This document shows, piece by piece, positions 49,859 through 59,059 of a stretch of 64,000 nucleotides of DNA (positions are counted from its first letter, which is position 1; each line of letters opens with the position of its first letter). Position numbers and translations under genes: made by a program. The stretch is taken from positions 248,001-312,000 of the forward strand of contig SUTB01000001.1 in the NCBI GenBank assembly GCA_015063125.1, written 5' to 3'. The stretch comes from Thermoplasmata archaeon (GTDB lineage: Archaea; Thermoplasmatota; Thermoplasmata; Methanomassiliicoccales; Methanomethylophilaceae). The notes below the pieces were generated by a model. It was not told where the DNA came from. It was given only the letters and a program-made list of their open reading frames with translations, and did no database searches.

Positions 49859-50269
49859 ATGACCATACTTATTGCGTACGATGGGAAACCGCACACGGAA
49901 GCCGCATTGAATTACGCCACCAAGCTGTCGGTGGGCCTCAACGAGCCCCTGTACATACTAACAGTGGTCTCGAAGGATCAGATGGATCCCGAGGACATAG
50001 ACACATCCGTGCAGGCGTACATGCAGGCCGCACAGGAGAGAGCTATGCTCAACGGTGCAACCGATGTACACATAATCATCGAGGTCGGTAAACCCGATGA
50101 CACGATCCTGGAGGTAACCGACAGGTTCCAATGCGATGCAGTAGTGGTCGGCAGGCCGGACAGGTCCCGCTTCGACAGGATGGTCATGGGAAGCGTTTCT
50201 CAGAACCTCGTCGAGAACTCTTCCTCCCCCGTCATCATTGTCCCCACGCCCGAAGAGAGCAAGGACTGA
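49859..50269 (+). CDS. universal stress protein UspA family
   Basis: A 136-residue nucleotide-binding stress protein. TILIAYDGKPHTEAALNYATKLS opens the fold, then YMQAAQERAMLNG, DAVVVGRPDRSRFDRMVMGSVSQNLVENSSSPVIIVP contains the ATP-binding G-2x-G-9x-G(S) pattern in slightly altered form (GRPDRSRFDRMVMGSVS). Function is generic stress survival. It faces the chaperone operon tail to tail with a shared terminator. Confidence 0.92.
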   Translation: MTILIAYDGKPHTEAALNYATKLSVGLNEPLYILTVVSKDQMDPEDIDTSVQAYMQAAQERAMLNGATDVHIIIEVGKPDDTILEVTDRFQCDAVVVGRPDRSRFDRMVMGSVSQNLVENSSSPVIIVPTPEESKD

Positions 50270-50292
50270 TTTCTGAATTATTGAAAAAAAAT

Positions 50293-50308
50293 GGGGGCCG
50301 ATGCCCCC
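50293..50308. terminator. bidirectional terminator between uspA and the chaperone operon
   Basis: GGGGGC-cgat-GCCCCC with A-rich DNA on the left (GAAAAAAAATG) and TTTTA on the right, so it can serve both convergent transcripts. Confidence 0.7.
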
Positions 50309-50320
50309 GTTGTGGTTTTA

Positions 50321-51892
50321 TCAGTTCGCATTGGTGACCTTGTCCATCAGGCCCTGAGACTTGGAGATCTCATCGGCGGACATGGTCATCTCGTTCTCGA
50401 TCTGGTAGTCGGAGTGCTGCTCCATGCAGTCCACCGAAGCGATGAGGATACCCTCGTTGGTAGCAGTGAACTTCACGGTGATCGGGGTGCTCTTGGTGAC
50501 ATCCACAGGCAGCTCCATCATGAAGTTTCCGACAGGTGCTCCCTCGATGACAGGGGTCTTCTTTCCTCTGTCGTCGTTGAATGCCGCATCCTCGTAGATC
50601 TCCACCATGATGGTGTTCTGACCGTCGTCGACGGGGTAGTACGTCTTGACGTTCTCGATGGGCAGAGCCTCGTTCCTGAAGATGATGTTGGAGATCATCT
50701 CGGATCCGTCCTCGTAGACCGCTTTGATTCCGAAGGTCTTGGACAGGACGTTGTGAACGTTGATAGCTCCCTCGACCGTGGATGCTGCTCCGGCAGCGGT
50801 GGTGGCGGCCATATCAGGCGCGACCATGTTGGACTTGGCGAAGATGGCTGCTCCCTTGGCGACGGATTGGTCGGGGTCGTAGAGGTTGATCTTCGCGTCG
50901 GGGTACTTGGCGGCGATGCTGTTCTTGACCTGAGGCATCCTGGAGGATCCTCCGACAAGGACGACCTCGTCGATATCTGCCATGGTGAAGTCCTTGGAGG
51001 CGAGCACACGGTCGATGATCTCGATGGTGGTCTGGATGAGTCCGCTGGAAGCGTTCTCGAAGTCCTCCCTGGTGACGGTGAAGACGACCTTCTGGCCGTC
51101 GACGGTCATGGTTCCCTTGGTGGACTCAGCTGTGGACAGCCTCTTCTTGATGGTCTCCGAGTCGTTGACGAGGGTCTGCTTGACCTCCTCGTTCTCGTCC
51201 AGGGATTCCTTGTCGATTCCGGTCTCCTCTGAGATCTTCTGCTTGACGATGTTGGAGATAATGGCATCCCAGTCCTTTCCTCCGAGGAACCTCTCTCCGT
51301 CGGTTGCGACGGCAGTGAATGATGTTCCGTCGATCTCGAGGATGGTGACATCGAAGGTTCCTCCTCCGAGGTCGTACACCAGGACTCTCTTCTTGCCGCC
51401 GTCTGCCTTTCCGAATCCGAAGGAGATGGCTGCTGCTGTGGGCTCGTTGATGACGGTGACGTCCTCCAGTCCGGCGATGGTTCCTGCCGTCTTGGTGGCG
51501 TCCCTCTCGTTCTGTCCGAAGTATGCGGGACATGTGATGACCGCCTTCTTGACCTCGCATCCGTGGTTCTCATTGAAGTCGTTGATGATCTTCCTGAGGA
51601 TGACCGCAGAGAGCATGATGGGGTTGTAGGTCTCGCCGTCGATGCTGACGGTGTAGTCTGTTCCCATCTGCCTCTTGATGGACGTGATGACCCTCTCGGG
51701 CTCGTACATCATGGACATGTCCTTTGCGGGAGATCCGACGATGATCTCCCCGTTCTCGTTGAAGAGGATGACTGACGGAGTTGTGTCCTCCTGCTCGAAG
51801 TTCTTCTCAACTACCGGGTCCCCATCCTCATCGATGTAGGCTAGGCACGAGTATGTCGTACCGAGGTCGATACCGATGCAATAATCTGTCAT
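50321..51892 (-). CDS. Hsp70-like chaperone without lid (last gene of chaperone-GTPase operon)
   Basis: A 523-residue DnaK relative. The ATPase domain (1-375) is complete: IGIDLGTTYSCLAY, VITCPAYFGQNERDATK, INEPTAAAISFGFG, VYDLGGGTFDVTIL, EVVLVGGSSRMPQV. A beta-type substrate domain follows (about 390-510: KTFGIKAVYEDGSEMISNIIFRN...), but the alpha-helical lid and the EEVD-like tail of ordinary DnaK (about 610 residues) are missing. Its ATG overlaps the stop of the GrpE-like gene (ATGA). It probably works with the exchange factor and J-like protein of the same operon rather than as the general chaperone. Confidence 0.93.
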   Translation of the reverse strand: MTDYCIGIDLGTTYSCLAYIDEDGDPVVEKNFEQEDTTPSVILFNENGEIIVGSPAKDMSMMYEPERVITSIKRQMGTDYTVSIDGETYNPIMLSAVILRKIINDFNENHGCEVKKAVITCPAYFGQNERDATKTAGTIAGLEDVTVINEPTAAAISFGFGKADGGKKRVLVYDLGGGTFDVTILEIDGTSFTAVATDGERFLGGKDWDAIISNIVKQKISEETGIDKESLDENEEVKQTLVNDSETIKKRLSTAESTKGTMTVDGQKVVFTVTREDFENASSGLIQTTIEIIDRVLASKDFTMADIDEVVLVGGSSRMPQVKNSIAAKYPDAKINLYDPDQSVAKGAAIFAKSNMVAPDMAATTAAGAASTVEGAINVHNVLSKTFGIKAVYEDGSEMISNIIFRNEALPIENVKTYYPVDDGQNTIMVEIYEDAAFNDDRGKKTPVIEGAPVGNFMMELPVDVTKSTPITVKFTATNEGILIASVDCMEQHSDYQIENEMTMSADEISKSQGLMDKVTNAN

Positions 51893-52749
51893 TCTTCTTC
51901 CTCCGTTTTCTTAGCTTTTGCTTTTGTGGTTCTCTTTTTCTTCGAAGTCGTTTTGGTAGCGGGTTTGGCAGGTGCCTCCTCGGCGGCCTTGGGCTGCTCT
52001 TCAGCGACCGGCTGGCTGACCTCAGGGATCTCATGGACGATCTCCTGCGGCATGTTCTCGGTGTACTTGTAGACGGTGACCTTCTCCTTGAGAAGGACCC
52101 TGTCTCCCAGTTTGTAACCGTCGGAGAGCCTCTCAGCTATCTGACCGTTCTTGGACTGGTCGTTCGTCGGTACAACCTCCACTATGCGCTGGTGGATCGT
52201 GTTGAGGGTATCGTACGGGAAGTGTCCGATCTCGACACCTCCGTCGTGCAGGATGTTCTCCATGTCCACTTCGTATGCCTTGAACGATGCAAGCACGTCC
52301 TTGGCGGACATGGTATCGATCTTCTTCTCCATGCCTGCGCACAGCTTGAAGAAATCCTCCCTCATGATGGCGATCTGCTCCATTGAGGATACGAGCGCCT
52401 TGTTCGTTATCTCTATGTTCTGTCTCTCGATCGTAGCCTGGAGAGCCTTGATCTGCTCTCTGGATGTCATGTACTCCGACATGTCCTGCGAAGGGCCGGC
52501 CGATACCCTGAGGGACTCGACTGTGCTCTGCAGACCTGCGATCTGTCTCTTCAGTTCGTTCAATGTATCCTCGACCGATGTCTCGGGGGCATTCTGGGCC
52601 GGCGGTGCATCGTTGACTTGGATCCCCTGATCGTGCAGCTCCTGATCCGTGGGAACCTTGATGCTGACCACATCGTGGGATTCGGGTTCGGGTGTGTTCT
52701 TGTTCTGGAAACTGCCTGACAGGAAGTTCTTGAAATTATAGTCGCTCAT
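51889..52749 (-). CDS. GrpE-like nucleotide exchange factor
   Basis: A 286-residue protein from MSDYNFKNFLSG. Residues about 55-150 are helical with heptads (VEDTLNELKRQIAGLQSTVESL, REQIKALQATIERQNIEI). About 165-230 matches the GrpE beta domain: ILHDGGVEIGHFPYDTLNTIHQRIVEVV, then SDGYKLGDRVLLKEKVTVYK, where GrpE has FDPNxHEAV, GYxLxDRVLRPAxVxV. The Ala/Lys/Thr-rich tail (TKTTSKKKRTTKAKAKK) is non-family. It joins the genes on both sides by ATGA overlaps. Likely releases ADP from the operon's Hsp70s. Recognition is by pattern but the context agrees. Confidence 0.8.
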   Translation of the reverse strand: MSDYNFKNFLSGSFQNKNTPEPESHDVVSIKVPTDQELHDQGIQVNDAPPAQNAPETSVEDTLNELKRQIAGLQSTVESLRVSAGPSQDMSEYMTSREQIKALQATIERQNIEITNKALVSSMEQIAIMREDFFKLCAGMEKKIDTMSAKDVLASFKAYEVDMENILHDGGVEIGHFPYDTLNTIHQRIVEVVPTNDQSKNGQIAERLSDGYKLGDRVLLKEKVTVYKYTENMPQEIVHEIPEVSQPVAEEQPKAAEEAPAKPATKTTSKKKRTTKAKAKKTEEEE

Positions 52750-54008
52750 CTTAGTCCCTCCTTGTTCAGCAGCCAAATGAACGGATCCTCGACCCTCATG
52801 GGGGAGACTCCCCTAGGCAGCGAGTTGCCCGTGGGGTTGCATCCCAGGGCGGACACTGCGAAGAACGAGTGGTCTTTGAAGCTGCGAACCAGCTGTAGGA
52901 ATTCGATACCGATCGTCCTCCTGATGTACTCCTCCAGCTCAGCGTTGATCTGGTCGAAGTTCTCTGCGTCGTACTTCCCGTGCTCGCGCGGGATGTGCAG
53001 CGAGGAGTTCAGTCCGAACAGTACTTTCTTCTCCTCCTCGTTCTCCGAGGATTTGTAGAGCACATCGGACTTTGTCAGGCTGACGGCGATAGGAATGTCG
53101 ATCTTCTCCTTTGATTTGATCTTCTTGTTTGTGCGGATGATCTGACAGATGTTGTTCAGGATATCCGTGGCGTTGGGGCCGACCTCCGGCTTGTTGTCCA
53201 CCTGTATCCTCTGGTTGATGTACTTCACCTGCAGGGGATCCACCAGGTACACTATTCCGGATGCCAGAGATATGAATGCGTTGAGGTTCACCTGCATCAT
53301 CCTGTTGGTGGTAACCAGATCCTCTCCGGCTGTGTCGAAGAAGGCGAAGGTGAACACCTGGGGCTTGTCGCTGTTCAGGATCCTCAGGTAGAAGATCAGC
53401 GGCTCGCGGGAGTCCTCGGAACTTCCGAAGGACAATGTAGGCTGCAGCTTCCTCTTCTCCTCGAAGAGCCTGCGGTAGTAGACGTCCCTGTACTTGATCG
53501 TGGTGCTGTCGTTGGCAGCGTTCAGTACGCCGTTGAACTCGCTGGAGATGGCATTCTTCAGCTGGTTGATCAGCACGGCGATGTAGTGACTCTTACCCAC
53601 TCCCTTGGGTCCGAGGATGACGAAGATCTTGTTGCCTTCCTCCTCCGCTCCCGGCGGGATCATGTTGTGGCAGGTGGGGCACACCCTGAGGTAGACGGGC
53701 CTCTTGCATATGTCGCAGAATCCCGACGAGTTCCTGATGATGTGCTGCTTGGCGACTATCGCGTCCGGTCCGAAGGGGTCCTTTCCGTACACCAGGCTCT
53801 TCTCGCGGTCGATCTCCTTCTGTCCGTCCTTCGAGACGTACATGAGGTCCTTCTCGTTCCTCGTGGCGACCGCATTGGCCGCGAATGTCCTGGAACAGCT
53901 GGGGCTTGTGCAGACGAAGTGGATCTTCGCCATGTCCACCTTGGTGAAGCAGTAGGGACAGACGTAGTCCTTCCTGGCGACGCTGTTGGATTTCTCTTTC
54001 TTGGCCAT
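52746..54008 (-). CDS. zinc-ribbon Ras-like GTPase
   Basis: A 420-residue protein. Two zinc ribbons open it: Cys17, 20, 33, 38 (CPYCF, VCTSPSC) and Cys98, 101, 110, 113 (CDICK, VCPTC). The G domain follows: P-loop GPKGVGKS (133-140), DTAGED (225-230) as the G3 DxxG, and LTKSD (311-315) as the NKxD-type base motif. The long insert between G1 and G3 and the zinc ribbons recall GTPases from multi-gene conflict or surveillance systems, not translation factors. The start directly abuts the stop of the J-like gene (TGA-ATG). Partners are inferred from the operon. Confidence 0.88.
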   Translation of the reverse strand: MAKKEKSNSVARKDYVCPYCFTKVDMAKIHFVCTSPSCSRTFAANAVATRNEKDLMYVSKDGQKEIDREKSLVYGKDPFGPDAIVAKQHIIRNSSGFCDICKRPVYLRVCPTCHNMIPPGAEEEGNKIFVILGPKGVGKSHYIAVLINQLKNAISSEFNGVLNAANDSTTIKYRDVYYRRLFEEKRKLQPTLSFGSSEDSREPLIFYLRILNSDKPQVFTFAFFDTAGEDLVTTNRMMQVNLNAFISLASGIVYLVDPLQVKYINQRIQVDNKPEVGPNATDILNNICQIIRTNKKIKSKEKIDIPIAVSLTKSDVLYKSSENEEEKKVLFGLNSSLHIPREHGKYDAENFDQINAELEEYIRRTIGIEFLQLVRSFKDHSFFAVSALGCNPTGNSLPRGVSPMRVEDPFIWLLNKEGLR

Positions 54009-57000
54009 TCAATCTTGCCTCCTGTTGTACAGCGGGTGTATGAACCTGTAGAGGTTGTAGTCCTCCTCGTTCACGAAGAACACCCTCATGTGCTCCGCAT
54101 CGGTGTGACCGGCTAGGATCACATCTAGCGAGCATTTGCCGTTGGTGAAAGTCACGGGCTTGCCCGAGGACCAGAGCACTTCTCCGTCCTCCTTGCGGAG
54201 AGGAATCCCCACATCTACGCGTACTATGGCGATCTCCGGGATGCTTGTAACCTCGGGACCGGCAGTCAGCTCCAGCATGGGTCTCCTCTTGGCCGGATCC
54301 AGTGTGTAGTAGACCTTCTTGCATTCAGAGGAGTAGACATCGATGACTATCCCTCTGGAGTACATTGTGTCGTTATTGATCTTGTATACCGCGAATATAT
54401 TGATGCACTTCTTGGGAGAGCGTCCCATGGGTATCCTGATGAGCTTCTCCTCGTTGTACTCCTCACGGCTGACCGTTATGATCTCAGCAGTGGGGTCGTT
54501 GATGTTCTTGGCATCGGACGTGGAAACGACCAGCTTGGCCGATATGGCATCCTCTGGCCAGGTCATGGTCAGGATACAGTCCTTGTTGCTGATGATCTTC
54601 TCGACGTCGCGGAAGGGCTTCAGGTTGGCGATGAGGACCTCGGTACCTTTGATACCGACCTTGCCCATCGGGATTATGGGGTAGATGTACTCCACCGCTC
54701 CGTCGGGCAGGAAGAACCTGCATCCGTTATCGTATTCGACAACGGGCTGGATCTCGTTCATCCAGGCCTTGATGTCCTCCATCTTGACCATGTTGCCCTG
54801 AATGGTGTACTTCTTCTCGGAGGAGAACAGCATCACCTGGCTTTTGGTGGACCATGTGGCCTGATACGTTCCGTCGGTCTTCATCCACTGTATGTCGAGG
54901 TCGCGGACGGGCTTGGGTGCGTCCACAGGAGTTCCGGAGAACACGTTGCCCTCCGACCTCTCGATCTTGTTCCTGGTCTGGTATTCGGCCACGAATAGGT
55001 AGTAGTACGTTTGTCCGCCCTTCAGACCTAGGTCGTCGTATACGGATTCGCCGTTGATCGGAAGCTCCACGTTGGTACCGCTGACGTTGTCGGCTCTCCA
55101 TACGCGGACCTGGGTGGCTCCGCGGGGCTTGTCGTACATCAGGCGGAGACCGCCGTCGATCTGCTCGATCGTGACATTATCGACCTCGGCCAGGATGATG
55201 ACCGGTCCGAAGTGGGCCGCTTCCCTGGAGAGTATTCCCCAGCGTCTGGAGTACACAGAGTAGTGGTACTCGACTCCGGGTTCCAGGGACTTGTCTATGA
55301 ACGCGGTTCCCGATATCTCGGTCAGCGGACGGGTCTCGTCAGTAACGTTGGGCAGGGAGTTCTTCTCCCTGTAGATCATGTAGGTTACGCCCTTGCTGTC
55401 CATCGGCGGTTCGAACTTCAGCAGGAAGTGACCCTTATCCCTCAGGACCTTTCCGTTGGGATCGACGGGGCCCGCGGGCGGGTACTGCTTGAGCACTCCT
55501 TTGGCTACCGGGTGGTCGGGGCATTCCTGTGCCGCACCGACATACAGCGAGAGCATCTCGTTCCTGTCCTCTGCGGACTTGGCCTTCTCGCAGTAGACAT
55601 TGGCATGTTCGACGCGCTGCAGGGACTCCTCGTACTTCTGTTTGATATCCGGGTAGGTCTGCAGTTCGTAGGGGTACTTCGCGACGATGGTGTCTCCGGC
55701 GCTCTTCGCGGAGTAGAACTTGTTCGTCTTGTATCCGTCGGAGACCATGCCCCTCAGGGTGTTGAGGGTTCCCTGCTCCTTGCGGAGCTGAATCTCCATG
55801 GCTGCGATGCCGGGGAATGTCGAATACGTATCCTTCAGGAGGGTGAGCTCCTTCTCCGCCTTCGAGAGGTTTCCTCTCTGGAGGTCCATCTGGAAGCTGA
55901 GGGATAGGTTCTGAGCCTTGGTCTCCCCTTCCTTGAAGTTGAATCCGCACTTGATACAGATGTTGTTGCTGGCCATCTGTGCAGTGCTGCACTGGGGACA
56001 GACTATCTTGAAGTTCTTACCGCAGTAGGGACAGTAGATGGTGTTCTTCCCGCCGGGAACCATGTTGTTACACGTTGGGCACCTGATCATCGTGCTGTCC
56101 ATCTTCGAGAAGTTGGCAGCTATCCTCTTCTTGTGGCAGAACATCTCCAGTATGAACACGCACATGTTCTGGTCCAGTCCCCTGACATAGATGTTCATCA
56201 GATCGTCTATGTAGGTCCTGGAGATCTGCTGGCCATTGTATTCGCCCTCGATCCTGTCCATGACGGGCTCCAGGGCCTTGTAGCATCTTCCGTAGTTGAT
56301 GAGGTCCTTGAAGTCCTTGTCCGAATCGATGATGAGCTTCATGCTCCTCAGGACCGAGATGTAGGAGTCCTGGTCCAGCAGGAGCTCCTGCCTGACGCTG
56401 TTGACCCTCTTCTCGCACAGATCGAACGCGTTCCTTATCTGGGCGAGGGAGCTGGTCTCCGTGAGGGGATCGCACCTAATCTCCAGATCAGGATTGTTGA
56501 TCAGTGTGTTGAGAACCTCCACCGGCGTGTATGAATCCACGGTGGTGAGGTTCGTGAACGCGTTCAAGACCTTCTCGCTGACGATCTTCGGTATACCGCC
56601 GTCCGTCACTCCAGCCAGCTTCAGTACCTGAGCCTTGTTCACGCCATCCCAGTGCAGCCTCTTGACGAAGTTGTCCGCTATGCCGGGAAGGATGAAGTAT
56701 CTGCCGTCTGAGAGTATGACGCAGTCCATCTTGAGCTTCTGACATTTGCCCTCGAGGCTCTTCTTACCGTCGGCGAAGACCTTTCTCCTGAGCACGGGGT
56801 CCGCCATGCAGCGCCTCATGTTGGGGATCTGGTCTAGCAGCTTATGGTACTTGAACCTCTGACCTGTGTCGTTCTGCTTGTTCCTGAACTCGTTAGCCCA
56901 CTTGACCTCCATCTTGTCGATCTTCTCGTTGATCTTATCGAGGGAGTACTTGTTCTCGCCGAATGGGTCGAGTCCAAGGAGCTGACAGTAGTTCTCTGTC

Positions 57001-57011
57001 TGATTGTCCAT
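54009..57011 (-). CDS. 1000-residue J-like, zinc-ribbon and FN3-like repeat protein
   Basis: Residues 1-90 look like a modified J domain (YCQLLGLDPFGENKYSLDKINEKIDKMEVKW, then DPVLRRKVFADG) but the HPD tripeptide that activates Hsp70 is missing. About 90-305 is helical, of unknown family. Zinc ribbons: Cys311, 314, 327, 330 and Cys338, 341, 352, 355. About 365-500 is helical and TPR-like. From about 515, FN3-like beta domains follow (FLLKFEPPMDSKGVTYMIYRE, LEPGVEYHYSVYSR; LRLMYDKPRGATQVRVWRA, LKGGQTYYYLFVAEYQ). More beta domains run to the C terminus. No signal peptide, so FN3-like domains are intracellular. It probably scaffolds substrates between the Hsp70s and the GTPase; this is inference. 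Confidence 0.85.
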   Translation of the reverse strand: MDNQTENYCQLLGLDPFGENKYSLDKINEKIDKMEVKWANEFRNKQNDTGQRFKYHKLLDQIPNMRRCMADPVLRRKVFADGKKSLEGKCQKLKMDCVILSDGRYFILPGIADNFVKRLHWDGVNKAQVLKLAGVTDGGIPKIVSEKVLNAFTNLTTVDSYTPVEVLNTLINNPDLEIRCDPLTETSSLAQIRNAFDLCEKRVNSVRQELLLDQDSYISVLRSMKLIIDSDKDFKDLINYGRCYKALEPVMDRIEGEYNGQQISRTYIDDLMNIYVRGLDQNMCVFILEMFCHKKRIAANFSKMDSTMIRCPTCNNMVPGGKNTIYCPYCGKNFKIVCPQCSTAQMASNNICIKCGFNFKEGETKAQNLSLSFQMDLQRGNLSKAEKELTLLKDTYSTFPGIAAMEIQLRKEQGTLNTLRGMVSDGYKTNKFYSAKSAGDTIVAKYPYELQTYPDIKQKYEESLQRVEHANVYCEKAKSAEDRNEMLSLYVGAAQECPDHPVAKGVLKQYPPAGPVDPNGKVLRDKGHFLLKFEPPMDSKGVTYMIYREKNSLPNVTDETRPLTEISGTAFIDKSLEPGVEYHYSVYSRRWGILSREAAHFGPVIILAEVDNVTIEQIDGGLRLMYDKPRGATQVRVWRADNVSGTNVELPINGESVYDDLGLKGGQTYYYLFVAEYQTRNKIERSEGNVFSGTPVDAPKPVRDLDIQWMKTDGTYQATWSTKSQVMLFSSEKKYTIQGNMVKMEDIKAWMNEIQPVVEYDNGCRFFLPDGAVEYIYPIIPMGKVGIKGTEVLIANLKPFRDVEKIISNKDCILTMTWPEDAISAKLVVSTSDAKNINDPTAEIITVSREEYNEEKLIRIPMGRSPKKCINIFAVYKINNDTMYSRGIVIDVYSSECKKVYYTLDPAKRRPMLELTAGPEVTSIPEIAIVRVDVGIPLRKEDGEVLWSSGKPVTFTNGKCSLDVILAGHTDAEHMRVFFVNEEDYNLYRFIHPLYNRRQD

Positions 57012-57024
57012 GTTAACGACCTGT

Positions 57025-59055
57025 TCAGCGCACAGCTAGACCCATGTTACCAGATGAAATCGCGGTTGCGATCGTACCGAAGGTGTCTCCTAGCTTGTCG
57101 ATGGTGGTGAACAGAGCACCGTCGTCGACAGTGGCGATCTGCCTGAGGAACGATGTGTCGGCCTCTCCGAGACCGACTGCGATGATCGTGATGTTCTCGG
57201 ACCTGCAGGCGAGGGCCTGCTCTACGGCATTCTCCCTCTTTCCCCAGATTCCGTCCGTGAGCACGACGATGATGCCGACTCCGGGCTGTCCGCCCACGAC
57301 CGCACTCGCAGTGGCGAGCGGGCTGGCGTCCGTACCTCTTCCGAGCATCTTGACCTTGAGCTCCTCAATGGAGTTCATTATGACATCCGTATCGTTGGTG
57401 AGTTCCTGGACAACCTTGATCTTGTCACCGAATCCGATGAGGGAGAACCTTGTCTCATCAGCGGAAAGCGTGCGGACGAAGTTGCGTATCGAGTCCTTTG
57501 CAGCCTCGATGGGTTCGCCGTCCATACTCCTGGAGAGATCGACGCAAATCGCGATGTTCTTTGCGATGACAGCATCGCTGGGCTTGTCGTGCGGGTCACC
57601 GCCCATCCACCTGATATCCTCAGGGACGGGCTCAGACTTTACCTCCAGTGGCTCCTCGCCCTGGAATGCCTTGATGTTGACGATTCCGTTCTCGTCGTAA
57701 TTGTACTCAATGTCGATGATCTCTCCCTTTCCGCTGTTGTAGAATCCGGAGATGACCACTTTGGCGAGGACGTTACAGTCCAGAGGTACCCTGGACTCTC
57801 CCTGGAGGGTATAGACCTCGATCTTGTCCGTGACGTTGCCGGGCTTTATCTCGAACTGCTTCCTGCAGTTGCTGGGGACCTTAGAGTTCCTCTTGATCAT
57901 GATCTCGTTGACGTACTTCTTGCCGTCCTTGCTGACGGACAGTGCTCCCAGACTGTGGGCGGTGACGTCCGTGACCTGCATGGCGGCCCTGATGCCTGTG
58001 GCGCTGCTGCTGTACAGCTCGGCTGTGATGGCAGCTCCCTTGGCGACCGCAAGATCGGTATCGCCGTGTGTGATGACCTCACGTCCAGTGAGGTCCTTCA
58101 GGAACTTGGCGACTCCAGGCATCCTTGTGGATCCTCCGACCAGGAGGATCTCGTCGATGTTGGTCCACTGCATCCCGACGGAATCCATGAGGTCCTCGCA
58201 GACCTCCTTGGTGGCGTTCATCAGGTGCTCTGTCATGGACTCGAACTCGTCCCTTGTGAGCGTGTATTTCTCGCTGCATCCGTCGTAATTAACGGGGATG
58301 GTGACGCTCTCTGCTATCGAGAGGGTCTTCTTGTAACCCTCTGCAGCTACGATGAGCTCGTTCTTGGTAGGCAGGTCGTCCCTCGGATCCACATCGAACT
58401 CGTTGTAGAACTTGTCGCATACGAATTTGACGATCGCAGCGTCCCAGTCCTTTCCTCCAAGGATGTGGTTTCCGTTGGTACCTACGACCTCTATGTTTCC
58501 TTTGCTGATCCTGACGATCGTGACATCGAAGGTTCCTCCTCCGAGGTCGTAGACCAAGAGCGTCTTGTCAGCAGAGTGCTTGTATCCGTATGAAATTGCA
58601 GCTGCGGTAGGCTCGTTGATGATCTTGGGCACCTTTATGCCGCATGATTCGCCCGCGCGCTTGGTAGCGGTCCTCTGTGCATCTTCGAAGTATGCGGGGA
58701 CCGTGATGACAGCTTCGTCGACCTTCTCGCCTGCCGCTTTCTCCGCATCATCTATGAGGTGCTTGAGCAGCATTGCGGAGAGGTCCTCGGCGGTGTAATC
58801 CTTTCCGTTGAAGCTCACCACTACGGAGCCGTCGCCCATGTTGCGCTTGAAAGCTGCGGCGTTGACTCCTGTACCGTTCGACTGCATGTCCTTGGCATCC
58901 TCACCGACCAGGATGTCGCCGTCATCTAGGAAACAGATGACTGACGGTGTGATCTCCTTTCCGAACGAGTTGTTCAGCATGATCGGCTTGTTGGTTGCCG
59001 TGTCATATCTTGCTACTGCAGAGTATGTTGTTCCGAGGTCTATACCTACCTTCAT
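57025..59055 (-). CDS. Hsp70-vWA fusion protein (first gene of chaperone-GTPase operon)
   Basis: A 676-residue fusion. Residues 1-375 are a full Hsp70 ATPase domain (VGIDLGTTYSAVARY, ITVPAYFEDAQRTATK, INEPTAAAISYGYK, VYDLGGGTFDVTIV, ILLVGGSTRMPG). About 385-480 is a substrate-binding beta domain. The lid is replaced by a von Willebrand A domain (500-672) with a complete metal-ion-dependent adhesion site: DLSRS (506-510), GRGTDASPL with Thr575 and VVLTDG with Asp601. So chaperone ATPase and Mg2+-dependent protein binding are joined in one chain. A TATA box and a palindrome precede it. The next gene follows after 13 bp. Confidence 0.95.
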   Translation of the reverse strand: MKVGIDLGTTYSAVARYDTATNKPIMLNNSFGKEITPSVICFLDDGDILVGEDAKDMQSNGTGVNAAAFKRNMGDGSVVVSFNGKDYTAEDLSAMLLKHLIDDAEKAAGEKVDEAVITVPAYFEDAQRTATKRAGESCGIKVPKIINEPTAAAISYGYKHSADKTLLVYDLGGGTFDVTIVRISKGNIEVVGTNGNHILGGKDWDAAIVKFVCDKFYNEFDVDPRDDLPTKNELIVAAEGYKKTLSIAESVTIPVNYDGCSEKYTLTRDEFESMTEHLMNATKEVCEDLMDSVGMQWTNIDEILLVGGSTRMPGVAKFLKDLTGREVITHGDTDLAVAKGAAITAELYSSSATGIRAAMQVTDVTAHSLGALSVSKDGKKYVNEIMIKRNSKVPSNCRKQFEIKPGNVTDKIEVYTLQGESRVPLDCNVLAKVVISGFYNSGKGEIIDIEYNYDENGIVNIKAFQGEEPLEVKSEPVPEDIRWMGGDPHDKPSDAVIAKNIAICVDLSRSMDGEPIEAAKDSIRNFVRTLSADETRFSLIGFGDKIKVVQELTNDTDVIMNSIEELKVKMLGRGTDASPLATASAVVGGQPGVGIIVVLTDGIWGKRENAVEQALACRSENITIIAVGLGEADTSFLRQIATVDDGALFTTIDKLGDTFGTIATAISSGNMGLAVR

Positions 59056-59059
59056 AATC

